Below are positions 7,850-16,389 of a stretch of 64,000 bases of DNA, in pieces (the first letter of the stretch is position 1; every line of letters begins with the position of its first letter). The position numbers and the translations under genes are program-made. Below the pieces are notes generated by a model. That model worked only from the letters and a program-made list of their open reading frames with translations, had not been told where the DNA came from and ran no database searches. This DNA comes from Arthrobacter_H sp030452125 (GTDB lineage Bacteria > Actinomycetota > Actinomycetes > Actinomycetales > Micrococcaceae), in the NCBI GenBank assembly GCA_052379645.1, contig JBQSYU010000004.1; one strand, written 5' to 3'.

Positions 7850-8113
7850 ATGGCAGAGGACACCTCACCCATCAAGGACGAGCAGATGTACCAGGCCCTG
7901 CGTGACGAGGGCAATTCGAAGCAGAAATCGGCGCGTATCGCCAACGCTGCCGCACGAGACAGCCGATCCGAGGTCGGTGAGCGGGGCGGTGAATCGGGCA
8001 GCTATGACGACTGGACCGTCGAGGAGCTCACCCAACGGGCCCGCGAGATCGGCCTCACAGGCTACTCGGATTTGACGAAGGACGAACTGATCAAGGCGCT
8101 GCGCGATTCCTGA
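7850..8113 (+). CDS. small protein with Rho-termination-factor-N/SAP-like C-terminus
   Basis: An 87-residue protein. The N-terminal half (K-D-E-Q-M-Y-Q-A-L-R-D-E-G) is a motif of small actinobacterial proteins of the DUF7218 kind. The C-terminal 40 residues (W-T-V-E-E-L-T-Q-R-A-R-E-I-G ... L-T-K-D-E-L-I-K-A-L-R) resemble the Rho N-terminal helical domain, a nucleic-acid-binding fold. AAGGAGG lies upstream of ATG 7850, and a TAGTCT -10-like box at 7808-7813 suggests its own promoter. Function is unknown; stress-associated nucleic-acid binding is a guess. Confidence 0.75.
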   Translation: MAEDTSPIKDEQMYQALRDEGNSKQKSARIANAAARDSRSEVGERGGESGSYDDWTVEELTQRAREIGLTGYSDLTKDELIKALRDS

Positions 8114-8425
8114 GCCCACCGATAATCCGCCCCGGCGTCCTCGAGCGAAGCTGGTGGACCTGCCGCGCCCCCACGGCGAAACCATCAGGACCCTCGGCGA
8201 AATCCCGCAGGACGCGGTGGACTACGACTCCTGCGAACATCAGGACCGTCCCGGTCCGGAAGCCACTCAGGACGACCACGTCTGACCGGTGCCTGCGACC
8301 CGTGGCCCGAACCTCCGACCTGCGGGTGTGGCGCAAATCACCACCAGGGCATAAGGTCGGGTGAACGACCCGGTCAGACCGGTTTTGTTCGGGTCCTTCG
8401 GACGTTGACGGGGAGGCTCGTACTG
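8114..8425. other. 312-base intergenic region before lpqY
   Basis: No firm gene. One open frame at 8154-8285 (GTG start, 43 acidic residues, high third-position GC) could be a tiny gene or a decayed remnant, but it has no clear ribosome site. A TAAGGT -10-like box at 8352-8357 and a hairpin at 8363-8390 lie just before the binding-protein gene. Confidence 0.5.
8363..8390. promoter_or_regulatory. imperfect hairpin at the likely 5' end of the lpqY transcript
   Basis: GAAC at the left end pairs with GTTC at the right, and the core CCGGT-CAG-ACCGG pairs perfectly. It begins six bases after the TAAGGT box, so it would lie at the transcript start as an operator or leader hairpin. Confidence 0.4.
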
Positions 8426-9739
8426 ATGCCAGAACATGCGAAACACGGTCGCCGCCGGCGCCGTGTCCGGTGGGCCGGGGTCACCGCCGTTGCCTCGGCC
8501 TTGCTGCTGTCCGGCTGTGGGGCGCCGGACTCGACCCCGGTGCTCACGTGGTACATCAACCCGGACGACGGCGGCCAGGCGGCGATCGCCAAGACCTGCA
8601 CCGCAGCCGCCGACGGCAAATACCGGATCGAAACCTCACTGCTCCCCTCCGACGCAGCGTCCCAGCGTGAACAACTGGCCCGTCGTCTGGCGGCGGGGGA
8701 TACCTCGCTGGACATCATGAGCCTGGACCCGCCGTTCATCCCCGAACTCGCCGAGCCCGGCTTCCTGGCCCCGGTCCCGCAAGAAACAGCAGACAAGACC
8801 ACGAAGAACACCCTCGATGGTGCCTTGGCCGGAGCGAAATGGAAGGACGAACTGGTCACCGTCCCGTTCTGGGCCAATACCCAGATCCTCTGGTACCGCA
8901 AATCCGTGGCGAAGGCCGCCGGGCTGGACATGACGAAGCCGGTGACCTGGGACGAACTGATCGAGGCCACCCGGGACGAGAAGAAATATCTCGGGGTCCA
9001 GGGGGCGCTGGCCGAGTCGATGACCGTCTGGGTCAATGCGCTCGTCGAATCCAGCGGCGGACACATCGTGCAGAACCCCGAGGCGTCGGCCGACGACGTC
9101 AAGCTCGGACTGGAGACGAAGGCCGGGAAGAAGGCCGCCGAGATCGTCTCGACCATCGGCAAGGAAGGGCTGGGGTCGCCTGGCCTTCCGACCCAGGCGG
9201 AGAACGAGTCGATGCTGCTCTTCCAAGGCAAGAAGGGCTCCTTCATGGTCAACTGGCCGTTCGTCTGGCCGGCCACCAACGCCAGCGTCAAAGCCGGCAA
9301 CCTGGACAAATCGCTCGTGGAGGACATCGGCTGGGCGCAATATCCGCGGACGATGGCCGATGAGGAATCCCGTCCGCCGCTGGGTGGCATCAACCTCGGG
9401 GTCGGGGCGGCCAGCCCCCACGTGGACCTCGCCTACGAGGCGATCGAATGCATCGTGGAACCGAAGAACCAGGTCGAATACTTCGTCACCAACGGCAACC
9501 CGCCCTCGGATTCAACCGCCTATGACGATCCGTCGATCAAGAAGGCGTTCCCCATGGCGCCGACCATCAGGGAATCGTTGAAGCATTCGGCCCCACGGCC
9601 GCAGACCCCATACTACAACGAGGTCTCCACCGGCATCCAGCAGCATTGGGCGCCACCATCCGGGATCGATCCGGCCACTACGCCGAAGAAGACCACCGAC
9701 TTCATCATCGCCGTGCTGCGAGGGGAGAGGCTGCTATGA
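8426..9739 (+). CDS. lpqY: sugar ABC transporter solute-binding lipoprotein, LpqY-like
   Basis: A 437-residue extracellular solute-binding protein of family 1. The signal peptide has a strongly basic n-region and lipobox L-S-G-C with Cys31. The start at ATG 8426 has GGGGAGG about nine bases upstream. It heads lpqY-sugA-sugB-sugC, the order of the mycobacterial trehalose-recycling importer. Trehalose is therefore the best guess, but other alpha-glucosides or maltodextrins cannot be excluded from sequence. The next start is about 46 bases downstream. Confidence 0.82.
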   Translation: MPEHAKHGRRRRRVRWAGVTAVASALLLSGCGAPDSTPVLTWYINPDDGGQAAIAKTCTAAADGKYRIETSLLPSDAASQREQLARRLAAGDTSLDIMSLDPPFIPELAEPGFLAPVPQETADKTTKNTLDGALAGAKWKDELVTVPFWANTQILWYRKSVAKAAGLDMTKPVTWDELIEATRDEKKYLGVQGALAESMTVWVNALVESSGGHIVQNPEASADDVKLGLETKAGKKAAEIVSTIGKEGLGSPGLPTQAENESMLLFQGKKGSFMVNWPFVWPATNASVKAGNLDKSLVEDIGWAQYPRTMADEESRPPLGGINLGVGAASPHVDLAYEAIECIVEPKNQVEYFVTNGNPPSDSTAYDDPSIKKAFPMAPTIRESLKHSAPRPQTPYYNEVSTGIQQHWAPPSGIDPATTPKKTTDFIIAVLRGERLL

Positions 9740-9785
9740 GGCGCAGAAGCACCGACGGGCCCACCCGTAGGAGGGAGGAATCGCG

Positions 9786-10745
9786 ATGAGTACCCCCGTG
9801 GACACGAAACCAACCGGGCGGCGGCGGGCCGACGCCGGCGTCGGGCTCTCCGAACGGCGGAAGGCCGAACGCAGGCTGGGCTGGATGTTGGCGGGGCCCG
9901 CCTTCGTGGTCATGCTCATGGTCACGCTGTATCCGATCCTCCAGGCCGTCTGGGATTCGCTGTTCAATTTCCGGCTCACGGCCCCGGGGGACAAGAGCTT
10001 CATCGGGCTGCAGAACTACGGGGTCATCCTCACCGACCCGGTGTTCTTGAGGGACCTGGGCGTCACCTCGCTGATCACCGTCATCACCGTCGTGGTGGAG
10101 CTGATCCTGGGCTTCGCCCTGGCGCTGGTGATGCATAAGGCGCTGAAATCGGTTCGCGGCTTCGTCCGCACCGCCATCCTGGTTCCCTACGGCATCATCA
10201 CCGTCGTGTCGGCCTTCGCCTGGTTCTACGCCTTCGACATCAACTCGGGCTTCATCAACCACTGGTTCGACTGGCTGCCGGGAATCAGCGAGGACACCAA
10301 CTGGTTCGCCGGGACCTGGACGTCGTTGTTCGTGATCATGGCCTCGGAGATCTGGAAGACCACGCCGTTCATTTCGCTGCTGCTCCTGGCCGGTCTGGCA
10401 CAGGTCCCCGATGAGCTCACCGAGGCGGCCGAAGTCGACGGGGCCACCTGGTGGCAGCGCATGCAGAGGGTCATCCTGCCGAACATGAAGGCGGCGATCA
10501 TGGTTGCCGTGCTCTTCCGGGCGCTGGATGCCTTCAGGATCTTCGACAACGTGTACATCATGACCAACGGTGCCTACGGCACCGAAGTGCTCTCGCTGTT
10601 GGCCTATCGGACCTCGATCGGGCGACTGGAGATCGGACTGGGTTCGGCGATCTCGGTCCTGCTGTTCCTGTGTGTGCTGATCATCTGCTTCGTGGCGATC
10701 AAGCTGTTCAAGGTCGACCTCGCCGGAAACCAGGGAGGCAAGTGA
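9786..10745 (+). CDS. sugA: sugar ABC transporter permease, SugA-like
   Basis: A 319-residue permease of the MalF class. After a basic cytoplasmic tail of about 35 residues there are six membrane helices. The EAA loop, E-A-A-E-V-D-G-A near residue 218, contacts the ATPase. A strong ribosome site (AGGAGGGAGG) precedes ATG 9786. The stop codon overlaps the sugB start as TGATG, so the two permease halves are coupled for equal synthesis. Confidence 0.87.
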   Translation: MSTPVDTKPTGRRRADAGVGLSERRKAERRLGWMLAGPAFVVMLMVTLYPILQAVWDSLFNFRLTAPGDKSFIGLQNYGVILTDPVFLRDLGVTSLITVITVVVELILGFALALVMHKALKSVRGFVRTAILVPYGIITVVSAFAWFYAFDINSGFINHWFDWLPGISEDTNWFAGTWTSLFVIMASEIWKTTPFISLLLLAGLAQVPDELTEAAEVDGATWWQRMQRVILPNMKAAIMVAVLFRALDAFRIFDNVYIMTNGAYGTEVLSLLAYRTSIGRLEIGLGSAISVLLFLCVLIICFVAIKLFKVDLAGNQGGK

Positions 10746-11587
10746 TGAAGAAGACCACCACGAAGACCCGGCTCATCTGGGCGGGCATCACGGTCGTCGT
10801 CGCCGTCTACGCCCTGTTCCCGGTGTTCTCGATCCTGGCGACCTCCTTCAAGGAACCCAGCGACCTGTCCAACGGCAAACTCCTGCCGACCAACTGGTCG
10901 GGGGTCAACTACGAACAGATCCTCGTCGGTGACGCCCAGGGGCTGTTCCTGACCTCGCTGCGGAACTCGATCGGGATCACGCTGATCTCCACGGCGATCG
11001 CCGTGGTGCTGGCGACCCTGTGTGCCTACGCGATTGCGCGGTTGGACTTCCCGGGCAAGAAGCTGGTGCTCACCACCGCCCTGGCCGTCTCGATCTTCCC
11101 GGTCATTTCCATCGTCACCCCGCTGTTCAACGTCTGGCGCACCATCGGGCTGTACGACACCTGGCTCGGTTTGATCATCCCCTACCTGTCGCTGACCCTG
11201 CCGATCTCCATCTGGACGCTGGCGGCGTTCTTCCGGCAGATCCCCTGGGAACTGGAACAAGCAGCCCAGGTGGACGGGGCCACAGCCTGGCAGGCCTTCC
11301 GCAAGGCGATCGTCCCGTTGGCGGCCCCCGGGGTCTTCACCACGGCGATCATCGCCTTCTTCATCGCCTGGAACGACTTCGTCTACGGCATCTCGCTGAC
11401 CTCCACCGAGGCGGCGCGACCGGTTCCGGCAGCCTTGGCGTTCTTCACCGGCGCCTCCCAATTCGAATCACCGACCGGCGCGATTTCCGCCGCCGCGATC
11501 ATCGTCACCATCCCGGTGGTGCTCCTGGTGCTGGGCTTCCAGCGGCAGATCGTCTCAGGCCTGACCCAGGGCGCAGTCAAGGGCTGA
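10745..11587 (+). CDS. sugB: sugar ABC transporter permease, SugB-like
   Basis: A 280-residue permease of the MalG class with six membrane helices and the EAA loop E-Q-A-A-Q-V-D-G-A near residue 175. The start is ATG 10745, which shares its A with the sugA stop and has GGGAGG upstream. It pairs with the SugA-like protein to form the channel for the sugar delivered by the upstream lipoprotein. Confidence 0.87.
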   Translation: MKKTTTKTRLIWAGITVVVAVYALFPVFSILATSFKEPSDLSNGKLLPTNWSGVNYEQILVGDAQGLFLTSLRNSIGITLISTAIAVVLATLCAYAIARLDFPGKKLVLTTALAVSIFPVISIVTPLFNVWRTIGLYDTWLGLIIPYLSLTLPISIWTLAAFFRQIPWELEQAAQVDGATAWQAFRKAIVPLAAPGVFTTAIIAFFIAWNDFVYGISLTSTEAARPVPAALAFFTGASQFESPTGAISAAAIIVTIPVVLLVLGFQRQIVSGLTQGAVKG

Positions 11588-11618
11588 GGCCCTGATCCGA
11601 GAAAGCAGAGGACAACCC

Positions 11619-12875
11619 ATGGCATCGATTACGTTGAAGAACCTCGTCAAGAAATACGACGACGGGTTCCCGGCCGTGAACGACATCTCCATCGATATCG
11701 CCGATGGGGAGTTCGTGATCCTGGTCGGCCCCTCCGGCTGCGGCAAGTCCACGCTGCTGCGCATGATCGTCGGGCTGGAGGACATCACCAGCGGGGATCT
11801 GTACATCGACGACAAACGGGTCAACGACATGGCCCCGCGCGACCGGCACCTGGCGATGGTCTTCCAGAACTACGCCCTCTACCCGCATCTGACCGTTTTC
11901 GAGAACATCGCCTTTCCGCTGCGGCTGGCCAAGGGAAAGTTCAGCGAGGACGACGTCCAGGAGCGGGTGCGGGCCGCGGCACTGACGCTGGAACTGACCG
12001 ACCACCTCGACCGCAAACCCGGCAACCTCTCGGGTGGGCAACGCCAACGCGTGGCAATGGGCCGGGCGATCGTACGCCAGGCGGACGCCTTCCTCTTCGA
12101 CGAGCCGTTGTCGAACCTGGATGCCAAGCTGCGCGGGCAGATGCGGGCGGAAATCTCGCAGATGCAGCGCCGGTTGGCGACCACCAGTGTCTACGTCACC
12201 CACGACCAGACCGAGGCCATGACCCTGGGCGACCGGGTCGCGGTGCTGAAGAAGGGCGAACTGCAACAAATCGCTTCCCCGCGTGAACTCTACGAACAAC
12301 CGGTGAACATCTTCGTGGCCGGGTTCATCGGCAGCCCGTCGATGAACTTTTTGCCCGCCACGGCCGAGGGCAACATCCTCAAGACCCCCATCGGCGACTT
12401 CGAGGTCCCGGCGGAGACGGCGGCCACGGCGGCCGGGAAGGAGATCGTGCTGCTGGGCATCCGGCCCGAGTACTTCGAGGATTCCTCCCTGGTGGAGGAA
12501 TCCAAATTGGTCCACGGCAATGCCTTCAGTGCCGAACTGACCCACACGGAGTGGTTGGGCAACGAACAATACGGCTACATCGACTTCGACCCTTCCCCCG
12601 AGGTCAAGGACATGCTGGACTCCCTGGCCCGCGACCTGGATGCCGACGAACTGCGCCCGCAGGTGGTGGTCACCCTCGACGCCGCCAGCCGGATCCGCGG
12701 GGGGCGGGTCTGCGAACTCTGGCTCGACACCCGCCGGCTGCACATCTTTGATCCGGCCACGGGGGAGAGCCTGACCCGGGACGCGGACGCCGGGGCCGCG
12801 TTGACCGAGGAGGCCAACCAGGAACGGGCGGAGGAAATCGAACGGGCCACCCGCGAAGCCGCCGAGGCCGGCTGA
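11619..12875 (+). CDS. sugC: sugar ABC transporter ATP-binding protein, SugC/MsmK-like
   Basis: A 418-residue ATPase of the MalK/MsmK class. Walker A is G-P-S-G-C-G-K-S-T at residues 37-45, the signature is L-S-G-G-Q-R-Q-R-V, and Walker B is F-L-F-D-E-P-L-S-N-L-D. A C-terminal TOBE-like regulatory region of about 180 residues follows. It sits 31 bases after sugB and energises the importer. MsmK-type ATPases can serve more than one importer. Confidence 0.88.
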   Translation: MASITLKNLVKKYDDGFPAVNDISIDIADGEFVILVGPSGCGKSTLLRMIVGLEDITSGDLYIDDKRVNDMAPRDRHLAMVFQNYALYPHLTVFENIAFPLRLAKGKFSEDDVQERVRAAALTLELTDHLDRKPGNLSGGQRQRVAMGRAIVRQADAFLFDEPLSNLDAKLRGQMRAEISQMQRRLATTSVYVTHDQTEAMTLGDRVAVLKKGELQQIASPRELYEQPVNIFVAGFIGSPSMNFLPATAEGNILKTPIGDFEVPAETAATAAGKEIVLLGIRPEYFEDSSLVEESKLVHGNAFSAELTHTEWLGNEQYGYIDFDPSPEVKDMLDSLARDLDADELRPQVVVTLDAASRIRGGRVCELWLDTRRLHIFDPATGESLTRDADAGAALTEEANQERAEEIERATREAAEAG

Positions 12876-12881
12876 GCCGCC

Positions 12882-12899
12882 CCGGGGGTCGGGCCCCGG
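12882..12899. terminator. GC-rich hairpin after sugC
   Basis: CCGGGG and CCCCGG surround a six-base loop, seven bases after the sugC stop. It is a short stem without a U-run and is only a candidate terminator. Confidence 0.4.
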
Positions 12900-13021
12900 T
12901 GGAAGGCGCCGTTTCCGGGCCCGCCACCGGGGCCTCCCTTGTGGAGTACGGGTTTCCGGCCTACCGTGGAAGTACCCATTCGGCTCGTCCGGGGCCGAAT
13001 CGGCTTTCGAAGGAGAGGGTC

Positions 13022-13315
13022 ATGGGGTTCACACATACGGTTCCAACCGGAGGCCGCCCACCACGGGCCGCCACCGCCGATTTCCGCATCAGGGGCAGCG
13101 CGATGGCCACCGGCGGATTACTGGTCCTGATGATCTGCGCGCTACTGAACGCAGCGGTCCTGGGCAACGCCGATACCGGTGGTTCGCTCGGATTCGGCCT
13201 GCTGATCGGCATGTACATGCTGGCCTACGGCATCGTGAAACGACTGAGTCTGAGCTTCCCGCCGCGGCCGGGGACCAGCACCGGAGACTCCCGCGAACAC
13301 CACCCGGCTGACTAG
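13022..13315 (+). CDS. small two-helix membrane protein
   Basis: A 97-residue protein with two hydrophobic helices at about residues 29-48 and 56-74, joined by a short Gly/Asp loop. A cytoplasmic Pro/Arg-rich tail ends in D-S-R-E-H-H. AAGGAGAGG precedes ATG 13022. I do not recognise the family, and the neighbours (sugC and an FMN reductase) give no clear hint. Confidence 0.65.
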   Translation: MGFTHTVPTGGRPPRAATADFRIRGSAMATGGLLVLMICALLNAAVLGNADTGGSLGFGLLIGMYMLAYGIVKRLSLSFPPRPGTSTGDSREHHPAD

Positions 13316-13404
13316 CGGCGGGGTGCCCTGAAGGGAATACTCCTGCCACGAACGTGGTTCCATCTGCGCAGGCAATGAACCAAGGTGAGTGGCAGGAGGC
13401 CGTC

Positions 13405-14031
13405 ATGGGCGCATCGATCGTCGTTGTTTCCGGGGGACTGGGGGTGCCGTCGTCCTCACGTATGCTGGGGGACCAACTGGCCAGATCGACGGTCTCCGCC
13501 CTGGCCGCCGACGGAATCAGCGCGGAAGTCCAGGTCATCGAACTGCGTGAGCTGGGAGTGGACATCGCCAAGGCCATGGTCGCCGGATGGGTGTCCCCGC
13601 AGCTGGAGGAAGCGATCGAGGCCGTGGGGTCGGCCAACGCCGTGGTCGCCGTCAGCCCGGTGTTCACCGCCTCGGTCAGCGGGTTGTTCAAATCCTTCCT
13701 CGACGTTTTGGATCCCACCCTGTTGGACGACAAGCCCGTCCTGTTGGCCGCCACCGGTGGATCCTCACGGCATTCGATGGTGATCGACTACGTGATGCGC
13801 CCGATCTTCGGCTACCTGAGGGCCAACACCATGCCCACCGCGGTCTTCGCGGCCCCCGGGGACTGGTCGGACGGGAGTGGGTCGGGAGCCCTGGCCGAGC
13901 GGTCCGACCGGGCCGGTGCCGAGCTGGCCCGGGCCCTGGGCGGTCGGCATGGCCTGTCGGCGGCCCGGCAGGACCCGATGGAATCACTGCCCTTCGAACA
14001 ACTGCTGGCCGAGATCCGACCGGAAGCCTAA
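13405..14031 (+). CDS. NADPH-dependent FMN reductase (CE1759-like)
   Basis: A 208-residue flavodoxin-fold protein. The phosphate-binding loop follows the first strand (V-V-V-S-G-G-L-G-V-P-S-S-S-R). The S-P-V-F-T-A-S-V-S-G-L-F-K-S-F-L motif is shared by FMN reductases that feed reduced flavin to two-component monooxygenases. AGGAGG lies just upstream of ATG 13405. No partner monooxygenase is nearby, so its physiological acceptor is unknown. Confidence 0.85.
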   Translation: MGASIVVVSGGLGVPSSSRMLGDQLARSTVSALAADGISAEVQVIELRELGVDIAKAMVAGWVSPQLEEAIEAVGSANAVVAVSPVFTASVSGLFKSFLDVLDPTLLDDKPVLLAATGGSSRHSMVIDYVMRPIFGYLRANTMPTAVFAAPGDWSDGSGSGALAERSDRAGAELARALGGRHGLSAARQDPMESLPFEQLLAEIRPEA

Positions 14032-14044
14032 CCACCCCGGACGC

Positions 14045-14080
14045 ACGTGAGGGGCGGACCAATCGGTCCGCCCCTCACGT
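14045..14080. terminator. bidirectional terminator between FMN reductase and csbD
   Basis: A perfect 16 bp stem: ACGTGAGGGGCGGACC (14045-14060), loop AATC, then its exact complement (14065-14080). It lies between two converging genes and can serve both. Confidence 0.85.
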
Positions 14081-14174
14081 CCATTCAACCGCTAACGCCA
14101 GGCACGCCCACGTTCCATGGCCCCCTCAAGGGAAGATGCCGCGAGCCAATCCAGCGCCGCCGTCGTGCTTTGAA

Positions 14175-14372
14175 TTATTCGCCGGTCAGGCCGTCCTTGA
14201 CGTCCTTCGCGGCGTCCTTGACATGCTCGCCGGCCTGCTTGGCTCCGGCGCTGGCCTGATCGCCCACGCCCTCCGCCTGCATGCCTTCGTCGTCCGAGGC
14301 CTTGCCGAATGCTTCCTTGGCCTTGCCCGAGAGTTCTTCGGTCTTATTCGACATCTTGTCTCCCAAACCCAT
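14175..14372 (-). CDS. CsbD family stress-response protein
   Basis: A 65-residue hydrophilic protein rich in Lys, Glu, Ala and Gly with the repeated K-A-K-E-A-F-G pattern of CsbD proteins. These are abundant, general-stress-induced proteins of unknown mechanism. I chose ATG 14372 because M-G-L-G-D-K-M-S-N-K fits the usual CsbD start; ATG 14354, behind GGGAGAC, is an alternative. Confidence 0.85.
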   Translation of the reverse strand: MGLGDKMSNKTEELSGKAKEAFGKASDDEGMQAEGVGDQASAGAKQAGEHVKDAAKDVKDGLTGE

Positions 14373-14718
14373 TGCGCATTCCTCTCATCGGTATTGCTCA
14401 GATGGCGGCTCCGTGGAGCCGTCGTGCCGACCGACGACCTCAAGGCCGTGCACGATGTCTTCCACGTTAACGCCGTGCAACGGATACGTCTAGCTGTGGG
14501 GCCCGCAAAAACGCTAGGAAATCGAGGTTCCGACGATGGGTCCCCGCCATGGTGGGGATGCAGGATTTTCCGGCGGGTTCGAAGTCGGGGTATGACCTCC
14601 GTCACCGGCGTGATCGTATACGATGTCAGCAGGACGTGGGTGGACGGCACCCCGTGCGCGCGGCCGCCCCGCAGCCCGCCGACCGCCGCCCGACAGGATC
14701 AGGAAGGTACTTTCCGAC
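14373..14718. other. 346-base divergent intergenic region between csbD and hpaH
   Basis: Contains the csbD promoter side, a near-perfect hairpin centred on CCATGG (14541-14558) and the 12 bp palindrome at 14613-14624. I see no gene in it. Confidence 0.6.
14613..14624. promoter_or_regulatory. perfect palindrome ATCGTATACGAT, likely regulator operator
   Basis: A 12 bp perfect palindrome with a GTATAC core, about 95 bases before hpaH. GTATAC-core sites are typical of GntR-family operators that control catabolic genes. No such regulator is encoded nearby, so the partner must lie elsewhere. Confidence 0.6.
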
Positions 14719-15504
14719 ATGCTTGACGACGAGACCATCACCTCCATCGCCGACGAACTGGTGGAGGCCGGCCGCAGCCGGACCCCGGTGAAGCGACTGA
14801 CCTCCCGGTATCCGGAGATGACCATCGAGGATTCCTACCGGGTGCAGAACCTGTGGCGCCAACGCAACGAGGCCGCCGGCCGGCGCCTGGCGGGCCGCAA
14901 GATCGGGCTCACCTCCCGGGCCATGCAGGCCGCCACCGGGATCACCGAACCGGACTACGGGATCATCTTTGATGACATGGTGCTGGAGAACGCCTCGAGC
15001 ATCGAATGGAAGCAATACACCCATCCGCGGGTGGAGGTGGAACTGGCCTTCGTCCTCAAGGACGACATCACCGGCCCCGGGGCGACGATCTTCGACGTGC
15101 TGCGCGCCACCGAATACGTCACCCCCGCCCTGGAGATCCTTGACTCCCGCGTGGAGATGGAGGGGCGGACGATCGTGGACACCATCAGTGACAACGCGGC
15201 CATGGGGGCCATGGTCCTGGGCGGACGCCCCGTGGCCCCCGACGCCGTGGACCTGCGCTGGGTCTCGGCGATCCTGTACAAGAACCACGTGGTGGAGGAG
15301 ACTGGCGTCGCCGCCGGGGTCCTGAACCACCCGGCGTCCGGGGTGCATTGGCTGGCCAATAAGATCGCCCCGCATGGTGACGGTCTCAAGGCGGGTGAAA
15401 TCATCCTCGCCGGATCCTTCACCCGACCGATGTGGGTCAATGAGGGCGACACCGTCTTCGCCGACTATGGAGAGCTGGGAACGATTACATGTCATTTCGC
15501 GTAG
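14719..15504 (+). CDS. hpaH: 2-oxo-hept-4-ene-1,7-dioate hydratase (HpaH-like)
   Basis: A 261-residue member of the fumarylacetoacetate hydrolase/hydratase superfamily. It shows G-R-K-I-G-L-T-S near residue 55 and the metal-site pattern V-E-V-E-L-A-F-V-L near 110. HpaH hydrates 2-oxo-hept-4-ene-1,7-dioate in homoprotocatechuate meta-cleavage; MhpD/XylJ-type hydratases are close relatives. AGGAAGG precedes ATG 14719. Its last 16 bases overlap the aldolase gene. No ring-cleaving dioxygenase or isomerase is in the window. Confidence 0.82.
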   Translation: MLDDETITSIADELVEAGRSRTPVKRLTSRYPEMTIEDSYRVQNLWRQRNEAAGRRLAGRKIGLTSRAMQAATGITEPDYGIIFDDMVLENASSIEWKQYTHPRVEVELAFVLKDDITGPGATIFDVLRATEYVTPALEILDSRVEMEGRTIVDTISDNAAMGAMVLGGRPVAPDAVDLRWVSAILYKNHVVEETGVAAGVLNHPASGVHWLANKIAPHGDGLKAGEIILAGSFTRPMWVNEGDTVFADYGELGTITCHFA

Positions 15505-16298
15505 AACCCGATCCGTCCTTCAAGGACGTCCTGGCCACGGCCGACCGTCCGCTGGCCGGGATCTGGATCTGTTCGGCCTCCCCGCTGGTGGCCGAGATCT
15601 GTGCCGGGGCCGGGTTCGATTGGGTCTTCATCGACGCCGAGCATTCCCCCAATTCCCCCGAGACCGTCCTGGCCCAGCTCCAGGCCGTGCGCTCCTACCC
15701 CGTGATCCCGGTGGTCCGTCCTGCGGTGAACGACACGGTGTTGATCAAGCAGTACCTCGATGTCGGCGCCCAGACGCTCATCATCCCGATGGTCCATACC
15801 GTCGAGGACGCCCAGGCCGCCGTGGCCGCCGTCAGATATCCGCCCCACGGCGTCCGCGGGGTGGGATCCGCGCTGGCCCGTTCGGCGCGGTGGAACCGGG
15901 TCCCCGACTATCTGGAACGGGCCTCGGACACGATCACGCTGATCGTCCAGGTCGAATCTGCCGAAGCCGTGGACAACGCCGCCCGGATCGCGGAGGTCGA
16001 CGGGGTCGACGGGATCTTCATCGGCCCCTCGGATCTGGCGGCCTCCATGGGACTGATCGGCCAGCAAGGCCACCGCCGGGTCGTCTCCGCCGTCGATGCC
16101 ACGATCGCCGCGGTGAAGGCAGCCGGCAAGTTCGTCGGTGTCAATGCCTTCGGGGAGGCGGCGGCGTTGCGCTACATGGACACCGGAGCCGATTTCGTCG
16201 GCGTCGGCGCCGATGTCGCGGTCCTGGCCCGCGGGACCGAGGCGCTGGCCGGGAAGTTCGTTCCCGCCGCGAAGGGCGCCACCCCCGACAGCTACTGA
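15489..16298 (+). CDS. hpaI: HpcH/HpaI family aldolase (4-hydroxy-2-oxo-heptane-1,7-dioate aldolase)
   Basis: A 269-residue class II TIM-barrel aldolase. D-W-V-F-I-D-A-E-H (about residue 41) carries the base and metal region, and G-A-Q-T-L-I-I-P-M-V, V-Q-V-E-S and I-F-I-G-P-S-D-L-A-A-S-M-G follow. It cleaves 4-hydroxy-2-oxo-heptanedioate to pyruvate and succinic semialdehyde, the step after HpaH. ATG 15489 lies inside the hydratase gene, so the two are tightly coupled. Related members act on 2-keto-3-deoxy-sugar acids, so the exact substrate is less sure than the reaction type. Confidence 0.83.
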   Translation: MSFRVEPDPSFKDVLATADRPLAGIWICSASPLVAEICAGAGFDWVFIDAEHSPNSPETVLAQLQAVRSYPVIPVVRPAVNDTVLIKQYLDVGAQTLIIPMVHTVEDAQAAVAAVRYPPHGVRGVGSALARSARWNRVPDYLERASDTITLIVQVESAEAVDNAARIAEVDGVDGIFIGPSDLAASMGLIGQQGHRRVVSAVDATIAAVKAAGKFVGVNAFGEAAALRYMDTGADFVGVGADVAVLARGTEALAGKFVPAAKGATPDSY

Positions 16299-16389
16299 TA
16301 CCGCCTCCGGCGCCCTTCGGCGTCGTACTCTGCGGCCCGGGTCGCGTCGCTCGCCCGGATCGGGGACGGCAAGTGGCACGATTGAGACG

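Noticed and set aside
5125..7944. A 939-codon open frame on the minus strand opposite rskA and the oxidoreductase
   Set aside because: Composition is low-complexity Gly/Arg/His, as expected from the complement of high-GC genes; the plus strand encodes recognisable domains over the whole stretch.
12995..13000. CCGAAT upstream of the small membrane protein at 13022
   Set aside because: No CCAATC at the right distance, so it is not a third SigK-type promoter.
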